Of a stretch of DNA of 64,000 nt, positions 10,742 to 22,967 are shown one piece after another. The DNA comes from Crotalaria pallida (Eukaryota > Streptophyta > Magnoliopsida > Fabales > Fabaceae). The stretch is from NCBI GenBank assembly GCA_037953625.1, contig CM075656.1, positions 84,525,001-84,589,000 of the forward strand, read 5' to 3'. A program made the translations under genes and the position numbers. Below the pieces are notes generated by a model. The model was not told where the DNA came from. It saw only the letters and a program-made list of their open reading frames with translations, and ran no database searches. Position 1 is the first letter of the stretch. Each line of letters starts with the position of its first letter.

Positions 10742-13700
10742 GGTTTTGAATTTTATGTTGGTGATGTAGCTTTTGATTTAAGGATTTGCTTGACACTTTT
10801 TTTGAGTCTATGTTGAATTAATAGGAAAGGTTTTTATTTTTTTTTTTTTTTATGTTTGATTTAAATGTTGCGAATGCAGGTTTCAATTGCAAAGAAACAA
10901 GTGCAATCAGAACCAGTTAAAATTTCTCTAAAGGATTGCTTGGCATGCAGGTTAGTAGTGTCTTTTATTTCTCTTCTTTGAAGATTAATGTGTATGTGTA
11001 TGCCAAAGTGGTTTTGCAATTTAATGGAAGAGGTTTTGGTTTTTGAGGGAGGACTTGCTTAGGTTATTCTTGGAACTAGTTCGAGTGTGTAGAAAACTGA
11101 AAGTTGAAAAAAATTGAAGAGCGCAGGGTGATTTTCAATGTCCTTTTCCACAAACTCTAACAAGGCGCAAAGGTTTTGAAGTTATTGAGCAATTATTAGG
11201 TGGTGGGGACCACGTGATTCAGGATAATCACCACCATCCATTATTTAATTTTTGATTTTTTTAACTAAAAAATAAACTATCAACGGTTGAGATGTGCCTG
11301 GACCAAATGGTTGAGGATTAACTAATAATTTTCCTGAAGGTTATGTGTCTTTTGATTTTAGAGGACATATATGTACATGGACCATGGTGTCCAAGTCTCA
11401 ACCTATGAGGATGTGATGCATGACCACATTAACAATGCCTAGGACAATCTAGCTAATTTCTCACTTGGAATACGACAAAAACGTGCATTAGTTGGTAATT
11501 GAATATAAACCTATTAGGTTCTCATTTTGTCGTATTACACTCCTTCGATTCCAATATATCTGTAGTTTAAGGTAAATGTGCGAGGATTAAGGAATCTATT
11601 AAATTAAATAGCCTTAGACTCAATTACAATAAAATGCATCTGCATTTAAACGTCATTACATTACTCAAAGCATTAGTACTCCATGGATGCTCTTTATGAT
11701 TCTTTCGAATGGAGATGCCACAAGAGACAACAGGGCGGTGTAGAGGTCTTCTGCTCCCAGACAACCTTCTCATTGCATTTCTTGCAGCGAGGGATCATGA
11801 CAATAGTTGTTGCGATAGTGCGTGAGGGGACGATAACCTTAATTTTTATTTTCTGTGTGGAAATTCCCTAAATTCCATTGCACTAAAATGTATTGTATCC
11901 CCTAAATTATTCCCACTAAGACCCACATGTCCGCAACAACTTAGGTCTTTTAACGCTCATTGTTGGACGTTTACCAAAAAAAAAAATCTATTTTATACCT
12001 TTTGTCAAACCTCTTGTACACTAGAAATTATTAGGTGGTCCGGGACTAATAGTCCTGGATACATCACCACCATCTATTACTCATTTTATATACTTTTTTT
12101 AACGAAAAAAAATAAACTTTCAATGGTTGAGATGGGTCCGGGACCAACTAATAATTTCACCTTGTACCCAACCTCCATTTTTGCACTCTATCAGAAACTA
12201 ATTAATGTTTTTTTTTTTTAATTTTCTATAGCAATGGATAAATTAAAATTTTGAGTGAACACTCTTATTCAAGTGACAGCCATTTTGAAATGGAGGGGGT
12301 TGTCTTTATAATTAGTCTCTATCGTGGTTAAGGGATTATGAGATGGTCAAATAGTTTATCTTCAAGTTGCAAATATTTCATAAGAGATTACTAAAAGAAA
12401 GGCAGCTTGCTTGAAGCCTGGAATATATAGTTGTTGATTTGATTAAGTATTTTCTGATGTTTTTCGATGAATGAATAATTTATTAAAAAAAGGAATGTAA
12501 GATGAGGATCCATAATCTTCCGGAAGCTACAATGAAAACACAGTGAATATGATTCAATAAAGGAAACCTTAAAAAAGAGTTTTCCAGTGCCTTTGCAAGT
12601 CCAACCTAAAAGCACCGGAAAAAACTCATGATCAGAATCTTACATTGAGGCTGAGAAGACAAGCCTATTCAATAAATTTCTGCAGTAAAAAAGTTTACAG
12701 CTAATAATTCTGTAATCACACTCCACCCAATGCACTGTATCCCTGCAATGGTTTGGTTATAATGTCAATGCATGAGTTTTATATGGAAATATCATAAGTT
12801 TGTATAATAATGCAGTGGGTGTGTAACATCTGCGGAGACAGTTATGCTCGAGAAGCAAAGTTTGGATGAGTTTCTGTCCAATATTAATAAAGGAAAGACT
12901 GTTGTTGTGTCTCTTTCTCCTCAGTGAAGGGCTTCACTTGCAGTTCATTTTGGCATTTCTCCTCTTCAGGTGACACTGGACGTTGCTTTCATTCATAGTT
13001 GGTTTTTTGCTTTTTAACAAGTTTCTTATTGGTGAAAATTACATCTTTCTTTTGATCCTGGTTTAATAGTGACACAAATTTGCTATTTCAGGTTTTCAAA
13101 AAACTGACGAATTTTTTTAAATCACTGGGAGTGAAGGCAGTTTTTGATACAAGTTGCAGTAGAGACCTAACTCTTGTTGAATCTTGTATGGAATTCATGA
13201 CAAGGTATAGACAGAATCAATTGGCCGATGATGAGAGGAGTACGTCAAGCCTGCCTATGATCGCTTCAGCATGCCCAGGTATATAGTTCAGCCATTATAG
13301 TTTTCACAACCTGCCACAATCATATTGTCTCTGTGAAGCACATAGACTTGGATGCTGGACATGACTTGACACATGCATAATAACAAAGCAAAATCTAAAA
13401 CTTAAAAACACAACGCAGTGTACATATATGTGACATGTGTTAATAATAACATTAACTAATCAAAGAAATACATAGAAAATACTACGAGGATATATTTGAC
13501 ATATGTTTGATGTTTCCTAGAAAGTGTTGAAGAAATATTGGATGTTGCAAATTTATTGTTCTGACTTTGGAAGTAGAAATCTAGCTAGAATTTCAGGGTG
13601 TTGTATGGACTGCTGCCCGTCACAAACATGGCTCCCCTTTCAAGTTGTCATTGCCTGTTGGCTTTGCATTTTGAGAGTAAGAAAGAGATGCAGGGAAGGG

Positions 13701-16088
13701 GAAGGGGGAGGGTTAGCAGAAAAATTTACTTTGCAGTGAGTAGTAGAGCTTTTAGTGAGGAGGCAAGTAGGAGTGAAAAATGCTAACAAGTTGCTTATTG
13801 ATGTGTACATCTATTTTCAGGTTGGATATGCTATGCAGAAAAGCAACTTGGATCCTTTGTTCTCCCTAACATTTCGAAAGTAAAGAGTCCCCAGCAAACA
13901 ATTGGAACAATCATTAAGCAATATTTATGCCAAGATATGGGACTCAGGTTGAGTGTTCACTCAAGTTTATATTTTTTTCCTCCTGTTAACATGGATTTGG
14001 GTTATAATTTGAATTTTTGCGGGGGGGATGGTATGATGATTTAATTGCAGTTGTGCTAATTTTTTTCGGCATGTTGCAATTGGTAAGAAGCCAAATTTTC
14101 TGGTTATATCCATAAATACGTGGGCTGTTGTTTGACAGGCCAGAAGAAATTTACCATGTCACTGTGATGCCTTGTTATGATAAAAAGCTTGAGGCTGCTA
14201 GGGATGACTTTGTTTTCCAATTGGAGTCCCATGATGAAGACCGTGGGAGTGATGGTAATATGATTTCAGAGGTAGATTCAGTGTTGACAACTGGAGAAGT
14301 TATGGAATTGATCCAGGTTAGTAGTTCCATGCACAAACTCATTTTTGTGAATTCATTCACTTTTTAAGCTAGTTTGTGATTAATATATTTCTGGTTTCAA
14401 TTTTATAGTCAAAAGATGTTGATTTTAAAAGCTTAGAAGAATCTCCTTTGGATAGACTGTGAGAAATTAAAAACTGCTTCCATTGTTTAATTTCTTGTGT
14501 ATATCAAACTAGCACTTAGATATCGTAGCTTCTTTCAGGTTGACAAATTATAATGAAGAAGGTTACCTTTATGGGGTACGTGGAAGCTCTGGAGGTTATG
14601 CAGAAACAATTTTCCGATATGCTGCTAAAACACTATTTGGAAGGCAGATTGATGGCCCTTTGAACTTTAAAAAAATTCGCAATTCAGACTTTCAAGAAGT
14701 TACTTTGGAGGCAAGTTTTTGTAAACATTTCCTGTTATTTTTATGCTTCCATGATAGGAAGGTTGTTAACAGAGACCAGGATTTGCGAACATCTAAATAT
14801 GGAAGTGTTGAATATTATGCTTGATGAATTGGACTGTAGGTTTTCAAGATCCATATCTAGGTGACCTAAAGTGCCAACAGTTTCTGAGGGCAGTGACATG
14901 TGGTTATTTAGTTTCTCACTATTTTCTACAAAAAAGAGAGTTCCTCTTTAGTTCTTGAGGTCGCCATTCTTACAAGTATATGAAAGCCATAATTGTTGTT
15001 TCCATGGTCCCTGCATCTACGCATGCTGCCATGTCGTGATGTAAATTGAATATTGAGGCACTTGCTGCATCTTATATATAATACCATGTTGTATTGTCTA
15101 TGCAGGTGGAGGGGAAAACAGTGTTGAAATTCGCTCTTTGTTATGGCTTCCGGAATCTGCAAAATGTTGTCAGGAAACTTAAAACTGGTAAATGTGATTA
15201 TCAGTTCGTGGAAATCATGGCATGCCCTTCAGGTACCGTGTCTTTCTTACATCTATCTGAACTTTCACTTAGCCAGCTTTTGTTTGTTTTCAATATTTTT
15301 CCTTTCAAGAGGCTGAGAAATCGAGTAAATATTGACTAAACAATCGTACTCATTTAAGCAGGTTGCTTGAATGGTGGAGGTCAGATTAAACCAAAGACAG
15401 GGCAATCTCCCAAAGAACTGAGTCAGTTAGTAGAAACTGTTTACATGGAAAATGTAAGTATTGTCTCATACTAGCTGATAGGTATAATATTAAGGGTTGA
15501 GAAAATCCTTAGCACTCTCTTTAAGTTAGACTTGCAAAAAAAGTGTGGTCCGGGTTTGTGCCTATGTGATAATAGGTATGTAGTTAAATTGTGCTGGTGA
15601 CCAACATTCTTGTACGATGAATATTAAATGATCTAAGTGTTTGCAGTCCCTGTTTCTCCACTCTGAAATTCATTGTGGGTTATTATTTTGTTTTTGTATG
15701 ATGAGTCTTTAGATATTGAAAATAATGCTTGTCAAATATGGTTCAGGAGAATTTTGCAAGGTTAAAATTGATTTTGTTTTTAACTGTCAAAATAATTACA
15801 TGGTTCATGCTTCAAAATTGATTACTTTATGAAATCTCAATAATCCTATTGGAGTGCATTCTCTGTTTTTCTCTTTTCAACAACATTTCAGAAATTATCT
15901 TTAGCAGGGAATGATTATATTTCTGTGTATGCTAGGTTTGGGAAGCAGAACCATTCAATAATCCAATTGTAAAAGGCTTATATGACAAGTGGCTTGGGCA
16001 GCCTGGTTCTGAGAAAGCTCAGAGGCTCATGCATACACAATATCATCATGTTGAGAAAAGCATTACTTCTCAGCTGCACAATTGGTGA
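10548..16088 (+). CDS. NAR1: NAR1, cytosolic Fe-S assembly factor (Fe-only hydrogenase-like), with an in-frame TGA
   Basis: Eleven exons, 10548-10676, 10880-10950, 12816-12969, 13092-13278, 13821-13947, 14139-14316, 14409-14458, 14539-14710, 15106-15232, 15362-15453 and 15936-16088, give 480 codons including the final stop, the usual NAR1 length. NAR1 (Arabidopsis GOLLUM) is a soluble protein of the cytosolic iron-sulfur assembly (CIA) pathway, passing 4Fe-4S clusters to target proteins. All eight family cysteines are visible: C24, C63, C66, C69 (N-terminal cluster) and C179, C235, C396, C400 (H-cluster-like site; motifs ASACPGW, VMPCYDKK, ACPSGCLNGGG). The oddity is a TGA at 12925-12927, codon 104, inside VVSLSPQ-stop-RASLAVHFG, where homologs carry Ser; TCA to TGA is a single change. 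Everything else is open and correctly spliced. The intron after exon 8 has a GC donor. The locus may be a recent null allele, a sequencing error, or a gene with an intact copy elsewhere. Confidence 0.92.
10709..10739 (+). repeat. (AAT)n microsatellite in NAR1 intron 1
   Basis: About ten AAT/ATA units close to the start of the first intron. Confidence 0.9.
11189..11332. mobile_element. Small MITE, copy 1, in NAR1 intron 2
   Basis: Ends read ATTATTAGGTGGT... and ...GGACCAAATGG / ACTAATAATTTT, a short terminal inverted repeat. The centre TCACCACCATC is shared with a second copy at about 12026-12165 in the same intron. Confidence 0.55.
12026..12165. mobile_element. Small MITE, copy 2, in NAR1 intron 2
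   Basis: AAATTATTAGGTGGTCC at the left mirrors GGACCAACTAATAATTTC at the right. It resembles copy 1 along its length, with the shared blocks ATCACCACCATC and GGTTGAGATG. Together the two account for a good part of the 1.9 kb intron. Confidence 0.6.
12925..12927 (+). other. In-frame TGA codon at NAR1 codon 104
   Basis: Exon 3 read from 12817 in the frame set by exons 1-2 gives CCT CAG TGA AGG GCT. The conserved context is SLSPQ-S-RASLA, so the expected codon is TCA or similar. No splice donor nearby would remove it while keeping the frame. Confidence 0.85.
14711..15105 (+). other. GC-AG intron 8 of NAR1
   Basis: The intron begins GCAAGT after TTGGAG and ends TATGCAG. Joining there gives FQEVTLE-VEGKTVLKF, matching the family, and keeps the frame. 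The next GT donor (14721) would add 10 nt and shift the frame, so the GC donor is preferred. Confidence 0.8.
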
Positions 16089-16397
16089 AAAATCAGAACA
16101 GAAGTTTGTGACCTTGCTTCCTTTGACAGAACTTGATTGTTTAAAAAGAACTTTGGTAGTGAGCAGAATTTTGTGGTACCGGTTGGAATCTTCTATTGGA
16201 CTCCTTGTGGATAAGTTTTGCTTCTTTGAAGTCATCCAATTTTGGTAGTGGACAGACTTTTCTTTTTGGTATATATGCCCTTAATATTAACCCATTTAGA
16301 TTGTCAAAATCACCCACAAGCATTTATACTCAACCATCCTGACTCTTGTGTTGGTTTTCCTTTGGGCTTTGCTATTATTTGTAGGATATAGGTTCTC

Positions 16398-16403
16398 AAT
16401 AAA
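16398..16403 (+). terminator. Possible NAR1 polyadenylation signal
   Basis: AATAAA about 310 bp after the NAR1 stop, in T-rich DNA. It is the best near-upstream element seen; no transcript end can be shown. Confidence 0.35.
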
Positions 16404-16499
16404 AGATATCTTCATTGCTGTGCTTTGTGTAGATACTATATACTGTAGATGTGTTAAGAGTTATATACACCTTACATTTATCATGTTTTATAGTTAAAT

Positions 16500-17340
16500 G
16501 AAGCAACTTAGAGATGAAAGGAAGGAAAAGTTCAAATTACACTCTTCAATTTTCTTTCGTATGCATTTTGGTCCTTTCAGTTAATACTTTCTTTATTTAC
16601 TACTATTAAGAGAATTTTTACTTTTTATACTAAAAATATTACCCGATTTCTTTACCATATCTCATATTTATGTTTATAAAATTAACAGTTTCCTTCAGAA
16701 TAGCCTCCAAATTTAGGACTCCTCCTAATCTTCTTGGCCTACGTGTTATATCTCCTCTTCCTGTCTCTGTGAGACATAACTTTATCTCACTAAAAAAGTT
16801 CAAGACTTTACTTATGATTATGCAAAGCTAAGACCGTGAATTTTGAGCTATGGAGGTTTTTTAATTGCAGGGGTTCTGTAAACAACTGCACACTTAAAAC
16901 ACTTCACATAAAATAAGACTTTTTTGTTTTTCTTTGTTCCTTGTATTTGGTTTTTCTTTGTTCCTTGTATTTGGTTTTTCTTTTGCTTTTGCTTTTTTCC
17001 TTGCATCTCTTTATTCCAACATTTTTGCCTGATCAGTATTGGAAGTGTAAAAATTTGCATTTTTAACATTGGTGAGTTGGAACATATTTTCAATTTGGGT
17101 ACGTTGAAAATATATATATTTTTTTTTGGTTTCCGACATCCCGAAATTGGAAACTATTTAATGTCGAGGATGTTGTAGCCTTTTTCAAGAAAAAAATGAA
17201 GACCAAAAATTGGATTATGGTATCAAAAATTAAAACTTTTAATTTTAAGGTCAATTTGGTACTTCAAACAATTACTTCTTAATACATATGAAAAGGAGGG
17301 AGTAAGAGTAACAATTTTATTTGCATTCGCTAATTTGTTT
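16500..17340. other. Intergenic DNA downstream of NAR1
   Basis: AT-rich, with a short tandem repeat of TTTTTCTTTGTTCCTTGTATTTGG (two and a half copies near 16930-16985). No gene recognised. Confidence 0.45.
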
Positions 17341-17344
17341 TTAC

Positions 17345-18080
17345 AACAAGAAAAGGATTTTATTAACAGGAGCATAAGAGATACTTCCTAAGTATAAAGA
17401 TACAAAGCATAAAACGTGCTCAAGATACAAATAGATCCAAAAGAAAGAACATCTAAACTACTAGTCTCTTAGACACTAATGAATTAAGCGTACCCCATAA
17501 AGGAAGTACACAACACCCGGTACTTTAGCTTTATATAAAAACCAAAATTGTATATAGAGATTATGAATTCTAGAACACCTGCTTTACAGTGTATTTCATT
17601 TTGAAAAACACAGTTAATTCTCATGCACCAAATGTCCCACAGTATGATGCACTAAAGTGATATTCAAGCCTTCCAAAACAACTTATGCCCCGACTTTGTC
17701 GTTCCTATTGCATTAGAGTCCCAAGTGACACTGCAAGCTGCACGTTCCTTCGCATTTTGTAAAACTGTATACACACCAAACCATGCATAGCACCTTTGCC
17801 ACACCTGATAAGTGATAAGAGATTGGGTAAGTAAAGAACAAGCGGTTGGTAGATTTCATTCGCATGCTGGCCACATAAAGCACAATTTATATCACTGCCT
17901 TTCGAAATTATTCCTCTCCTTTACAAATTTCTCTTGGTATTCCATCCTTTAGGATCTTCCTTGTATTTTGGACGGAGCAAAGTTTGTCCAAAACTCCTTG
18001 TAAAAATCTTTTTCCTCTATGTCATCGCTTGCTTGTAGGAGCCAGTTCCATCATTCCTCCATATCCAATAGTTCTTGCTT
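17345..18080 (-). pseudogene. LINE (L1-type) ORF2 3' remnant with a zf-RVT motif
   Basis: On the minus strand, broken frames read RILKDGIPREICK, then INCALCGQHANE (Cys at 17864-17884 region) and VWQRCYAWFGVYTVL, the zinc-knuckle region at the end of plant L1 reverse-transcriptase proteins. Several stops and frame changes follow, then a 3' untranslated stretch to about 17345. No reverse-transcriptase core is present. It is an old 5'-truncated copy. Confidence 0.7.
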
Positions 18081-18453
18081 CTTAGTCTCCCTCCTTGATT
18101 TCACATTGTCCAGCAACCTATACAATAAAACAATATTATTTTGTTCCATTAAGCGAAGGTCTCTCCTTAATATTTTACAAACTTGCAAACTCTTTATTTG
18201 ATTTTTGTTTTTTTTTTTTCAATTTTACGGAGTATATTTCACTGTAATATTTTATATGGTTTTTTAATATATGCATAGGTTAAACAAATTTTAAAAAGTT
18301 TTTTCTTTGAAAAATGATATGTTTAATGAAAAAAAATCATTATTATTTAACTTTCCGATACAACCTTACTTTTAATGTATATCTATATTATGCATGGATT
18401 CATATATTAGAAAAAACAAATCTATATTTATAAGTATTTAAATTTATTGCCAA

Positions 18454-18670
18454 CGACCAACGGGTTTGGTTTAGTTGGTGTAAAGCCCCAACTGAAATCT
18501 TGGGAATGGGATAGGGGTGCTAGAAGTTTCGTATTCGATTCCCACTAAAAACATCTCACTGGGAGAGTCAGCCACGCAGCTTGCTCCAAATTAGTCTTAA
18601 GGACTCTCTGGTATTAAGGGTACTCTTGCGGATATCCGTGATTCCGCAAGGAATTCGGACAAAAAATAAA
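18454..18670 (+). mobile_element. SINE with 15-bp target duplication
   Basis: TAAATTTATTGCCAA flanks the element at 18439-18453 and 18671-18685. It begins near CGACCAACGGGTTTGG, carries a B-box-like GTATTCGATTCCC, and ends in ATTCGGACAAAAAATAAA. Same family as the minus-strand copy at 27566. Confidence 0.8.
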
Positions 18671-19339
18671 TAAATTTATTGCCAAACGATGATAGGTCCA
18701 ATTTATAAGAAATTGATTCATACCCACGAAGGTTGTGGGTTCGAAACTCGATGGTGGTGTAATGGTCACATTGGTGTGCAGTTCGTAATTAACTTTGTAA
18801 GCTCACATAAAAAGTCTTGATGCATGCCCCTGACCATGGTAAGCCCACATGACATAACTCGCCAAAACTTTTTATGCATAAAAAAATTTAAATGAATTAC
18901 AGTATTTGGATAAACACAAAAAAACAATTAATGAGCCACTAAGTAAGGGTATTGACGTAATGGTAAATGCACATCATGACCCATGAGAAAAACAAGGTTC
19001 TATTTTTGACAAGAATGCTAGTTTTAAAGACAATCCCGACCTAAGTGACCATGTCAAATATATTAATTTCCTGTCCTGATAATATGATTGGGATACCTAG
19101 TAAAAAAATGAATAAAAAAATTTTAATACTAGAAATCTAAAGGGTTTAGTAATAAAATGGGATTATGCGAGGATACCTAAAAATCTAAAAAATATTTTCT
19201 TTTACTTCATTAAAGAAACTTCCTTCCAATATTGCCTATTTTCTTGGGTTTCTTAAAAATTATTCTAAGGGCGATAATTAGGAAAGCCACAATTCAAAGA
19301 AGAAAAATAGAGTTTTTTCTATGTATCAACATTTAGGAT

Positions 19340-19769
19340 TAGGCATGGCAAAAAAAAACCAGAACCGTGGGCACCCGCCCGAACCCGATCCGCCATTAGC
19401 GGGGAAAAACCGTTTTAATCGGGTATCGGGACGGGGGCGGGGAAAACCCGCTTTTTCAATCACGGGGCGGGGGCGGGTGTGGTAATTCTGCTATCCGCCC
19501 CGCACCCGGCCCCGAAACCGACCCGCTCACACTATATATGTATATGTATATTATATATTATATATAATTTATAATAATAGTAATAAAAAAAATATTAAAA
19601 ATAATGCTTTGACTCTTAATAAAAAGCACTTGTGGAAAATACTCTTTTAGAAAAGCTGTTTTTATGATACCCGGCGGGGAACGGGGGCGGGGGCGGGGCA
19701 ATTTTTTGAGACGGGGGCGGGTGTGGGAAGTGCATAATCCGCCCCCGCACCGTCCCGTTGCCATGCCTA
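19340..19769. mobile_element. hAT-type MITE, 430 bp, 8-bp target duplication
   Basis: Ends are TAGGCATGGCAA and TTGCCATGCCTA, perfect inverted repeats. TTTAGGAT flanks both sides (19332-19339 and 19770-19777); 8 bp is the hAT duplication length. The arms are GC-rich (CGGGGGCGGG blocks) around an AT-rich centre, in sharp contrast to the surrounding DNA. Confidence 0.85.
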
Positions 19770-20262
19770 TTTAGGATTGAGAACAAGAGATAAAATAAAA
19801 ATCAATAATGCTATTTATTACGAACTAATTTTCGTAAAACAGCCCACGAAGCAATGTAACTGGCATGAGTTTAAGTAACTGTTAACACTGCTGTACCACA
19901 TGAACCTCACGTGATTATGAACTAGCGCTAATTAAATCTTTACCTTCGTGAAATTTCACGAAAATTTTTTTTTTACAAATAGCAGTACTAAAAAAAAAAT
20001 TACAGAGAAGCTAAGTCTATTATCTTTTTAATTATTCATAATTTGTTTTTCCAATGTAAATGTTTTTTTTAACTTGTTATTCTCACTTCTTATATAAAAA
20101 ATTATAAATAATATCTGAACCGAGGAATATTCTTTAAAGTTTCAAATGCAGTTTGAATAGAAGTTACAAAACAATTAAAAAATTAAATGTAATTAATTAA
20201 ATATTTTTTTAACATTTTTACAAAAAGATATTTTATATTTTTAAATCTCATTAATACTAGTA

Positions 20263-20539
20263 TCTCTCCGATCCTATTTATAAGACATTTTTAAGGTTTT
20301 TATTTTGATCTTATTTATAAGATCGCATTTCAATTTTCAATAGCATTTAATTACTTATTTCCACAAAAAATCATATTAAGTCAACACTTTTTAGAGTTTC
20401 AATAATAATTATAGGGATAGTTTAAAAAAGGTATATCAAATTTTCACATTTCTAATGACATTAAAAATTTAACAACCTTCCTTGATTAAAGTGAAAAATC
20501 TAAAAGAAAAAAAGTTATTATAAATAAGAGTGAATGGAG
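20263..20539. mobile_element. Stowaway-like MITE
   Basis: TCTCTCCGATCCTATTTATA to AATAAGAGTGAATGGAG between TA dinucleotides; the ends have diverged. Confidence 0.6.
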
Positions 20540-20686
20540 TATTAAATATTATCATTTCCTTCACTTTTTATAATAAGTTGCATTCTAAAGCTTTCCATTG
20601 TTCTTTCCATAAGACATTTGACATTTTTCCATGAAGCATTAATTATTTTGTTGTTTATTTACCTTTATTTAGTTATTTGATTATGG

Positions 20687-21163
20687 GTTTGTTTGGCAAA
20701 ACTAGCTTATAGCTATTTAGTTGACTGTTTGAAATAATCTTGTTCGGCAAAACTAACTTTTGAAAAGTTGAAAGTTATTGAATGACCGAAAAGGACATGC
20801 AACATTATATTATTTATATTTTATTATTTTAATTTATTCATTTAGTTCTTAATTAATTAATTAATTATAAAAACTATTAAATTATAATCAATTAAATTCT
20901 ATTCTTTTATTTATTTATTAATTATATAGTTAATTAATTATAACAAAATTATTAAATTATAATTAATTAAATTAACATCAAGAAAGGTAAATAATTTTGA
21001 AAATTTGTTGAGGATTTAATTGGTATATGAATTATTAAAAGCTAATTTGGTTTGTTGAAAGCTACTTGAAATAGCTTTCTAAAAACTAACTTTTAAAAAC
21101 TACAAACTCCCTTTTTAAACGCTATAAAATCTTTCTAATTTGTGTTCACCAAACAAAACTAAT
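20687..21163. mobile_element. Fold-back element with GTTTGTTTGGCAAA ends
   Basis: The left part GTTTGTTTGGCAAAACTAGC and the right part TGTTCACCAAACAAAACT are inverted. The interior (GCTTATAGCTATTTAGTTG, then long AATTAATTA runs) matches, in inverted orientation, an element at 36482-37010. Confidence 0.55.
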
Positions 21164-21231
21164 AATAGATTATTGTCTTGAATATAAAAACTCTTGATTA
21201 GGTATGCCAAACATAACTTATATCTACAGTA

Positions 21232-21526
21232 CTCCCTCCGGTCCTATATATAGGTCACATTCTAGAAAGTTTTCTTGGTCCTAATTATAAGTCACTTTAT
21301 ATTTTCTATGCATCATTTATTAATTTTTCTCTTTTTTGCCCTTATTAAATGCTTTGACTATCTATGTATTTTTTGTTGTTCATTAATGAGTGTGAATTTT
21401 CGAAAAAAAGTTAATGGGGTAAAATTGTAATGTTACAATATATCCCCAAAGAATTCATAAAATCAACCACTTTCCTTGATATATGTAATTCGGTTAAGTA
21501 TGTCCTATAATAAGGACCGGAAGGAG
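21232..21526. mobile_element. Stowaway-like MITE
   Basis: CTCCCTCCGGTCCTATATAT to AAGGACCGGAAGGAG, TA flanks. Close relative of the element at 1012. Confidence 0.75.
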
Positions 21527-21671
21527 TAGTTTTTTTTTTTTTAATATCCTTGCTCGATAAGTATGGAACCAAATAGACAAACCAATAATAGCATTAAATT
21601 AAAAGATTGTTGACTCCAAAAGTATTAATTAATGAAGTTCTCCAATATTAATTAGAGATACAGTTGTAATA

Positions 21672-22059
21672 TTCTATCCGTCCCTAAATATAAAGTTCTC
21701 TTGACACTTTTATTTTGTCCCTATTTATAAAGCCCTATATCAATTTTCAATGATCATTAATTACTTTTTTCCACAAACACCCATATTTATTTAACACTTT
21801 TTATATTCTCAATAATATTAATAGGGGTAATTTTGAAATTATATATCAAAAATTCACATTTCCAATACAATTAACTAAATTATTCAACTTTCTTAATGGA
21901 CGTGAAATCCCCGAAGAGGCTTTATATTTTTTATTGGTTTACATGAGGTCTGAGACTAGAACCCATGACCTGGGAAGGGGGAAATCCTAAGTGTCCCCGC
22001 ACCCACCAACCGAACTGTCTTACGCGAACAAGAGGCTTTATATTTTGGGACGGAGGAAG
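21672..22059. mobile_element. Stowaway-like MITE interrupted by a SINE
   Basis: TTCTATCCGTCCCTAAATAT at the left and ATTTTGGGACGGAGGAAG at the right. The body is split at 21930 by the SINE-like insertion, with its 17-bp duplication. Confidence 0.7.
21931..22029 (-). mobile_element. Short SINE-like insertion inside a MITE, 17-bp target duplication
   Basis: AAGAGGCTTTATATTTT occurs at 21914-21930 and 22030-22046. The ~99-bp insert has the tRNA-like block GGTCATGGGTTCTAGTCTC on the minus strand. Removing it restores a standard Stowaway-like MITE. Confidence 0.7.
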
Positions 22060-22967
22060 TATTAGAATATCGGTTTTCTTATTTTATGCATCTCATCTCA
22101 TCCATAGGATACAATAATATAAATAGTAAATTTGTATTGAAAAACTAAAAAATTATTATTTATAATTAATTAAGTATCTCAATTCCCAACAAAACTTTGC
22201 CGTATTTTTTAAAGTATGATTAATCTATGCACCTGATGCATAAGTTAAAAAGACTCATTCTCACACTACATTAAATGCAAACCTAAATTGAAAAAAATCA
22301 ATTAATACTTTCTCAAATTCATAAAACGACAAATAATTCAAAAGATAATATAAGGTGAAACGGAAGAAATATCTTTTTTAGTATTCATATTTTGTTTTTC
22401 AACGTAAAAATATTTTTTAACTCCTTATCTCAAATCCTTAACTCAATTAAAAAAAATACTCCAAATGTATGCCCTTTGATATTTAATATATTTCAAATGC
22501 ACTTTGAATATATCTAGTAGATAGTAAGAACTTAGGAAAATTTAATATATTTCAAATGCACTTTGAATAGACGTCACAAAACAATTAAATGTATGCCATC
22601 AATAAAATATTTTTTTAAATATTTTCCCAAAAAACAATATTTTGAATTCTTAAATCTTATTAATATTATATATTAGTATTATTATTATATTATAATTTTA
22701 CATGGAAATATTCCATAAAAAAACTATAAAATCGTCATAAAACATTTATTTTTAAAAAAGGTATAGAAATTTCTAGGCCCATGATAGAAAAAGAAAAGTT
22801 TAGCAAGCCCCACCAGACAAATTACCACTATAATTTGAATTTTGCTGACGAATAAATGTCATACCTTTTAAAGAATTATTAAAAAGTACAACAACAAAAA
22901 ATATTAAAAAAAAAACTTTTTTTACGGAAACACGTACATATCACTTATTTTAATGATAATTTTACCA

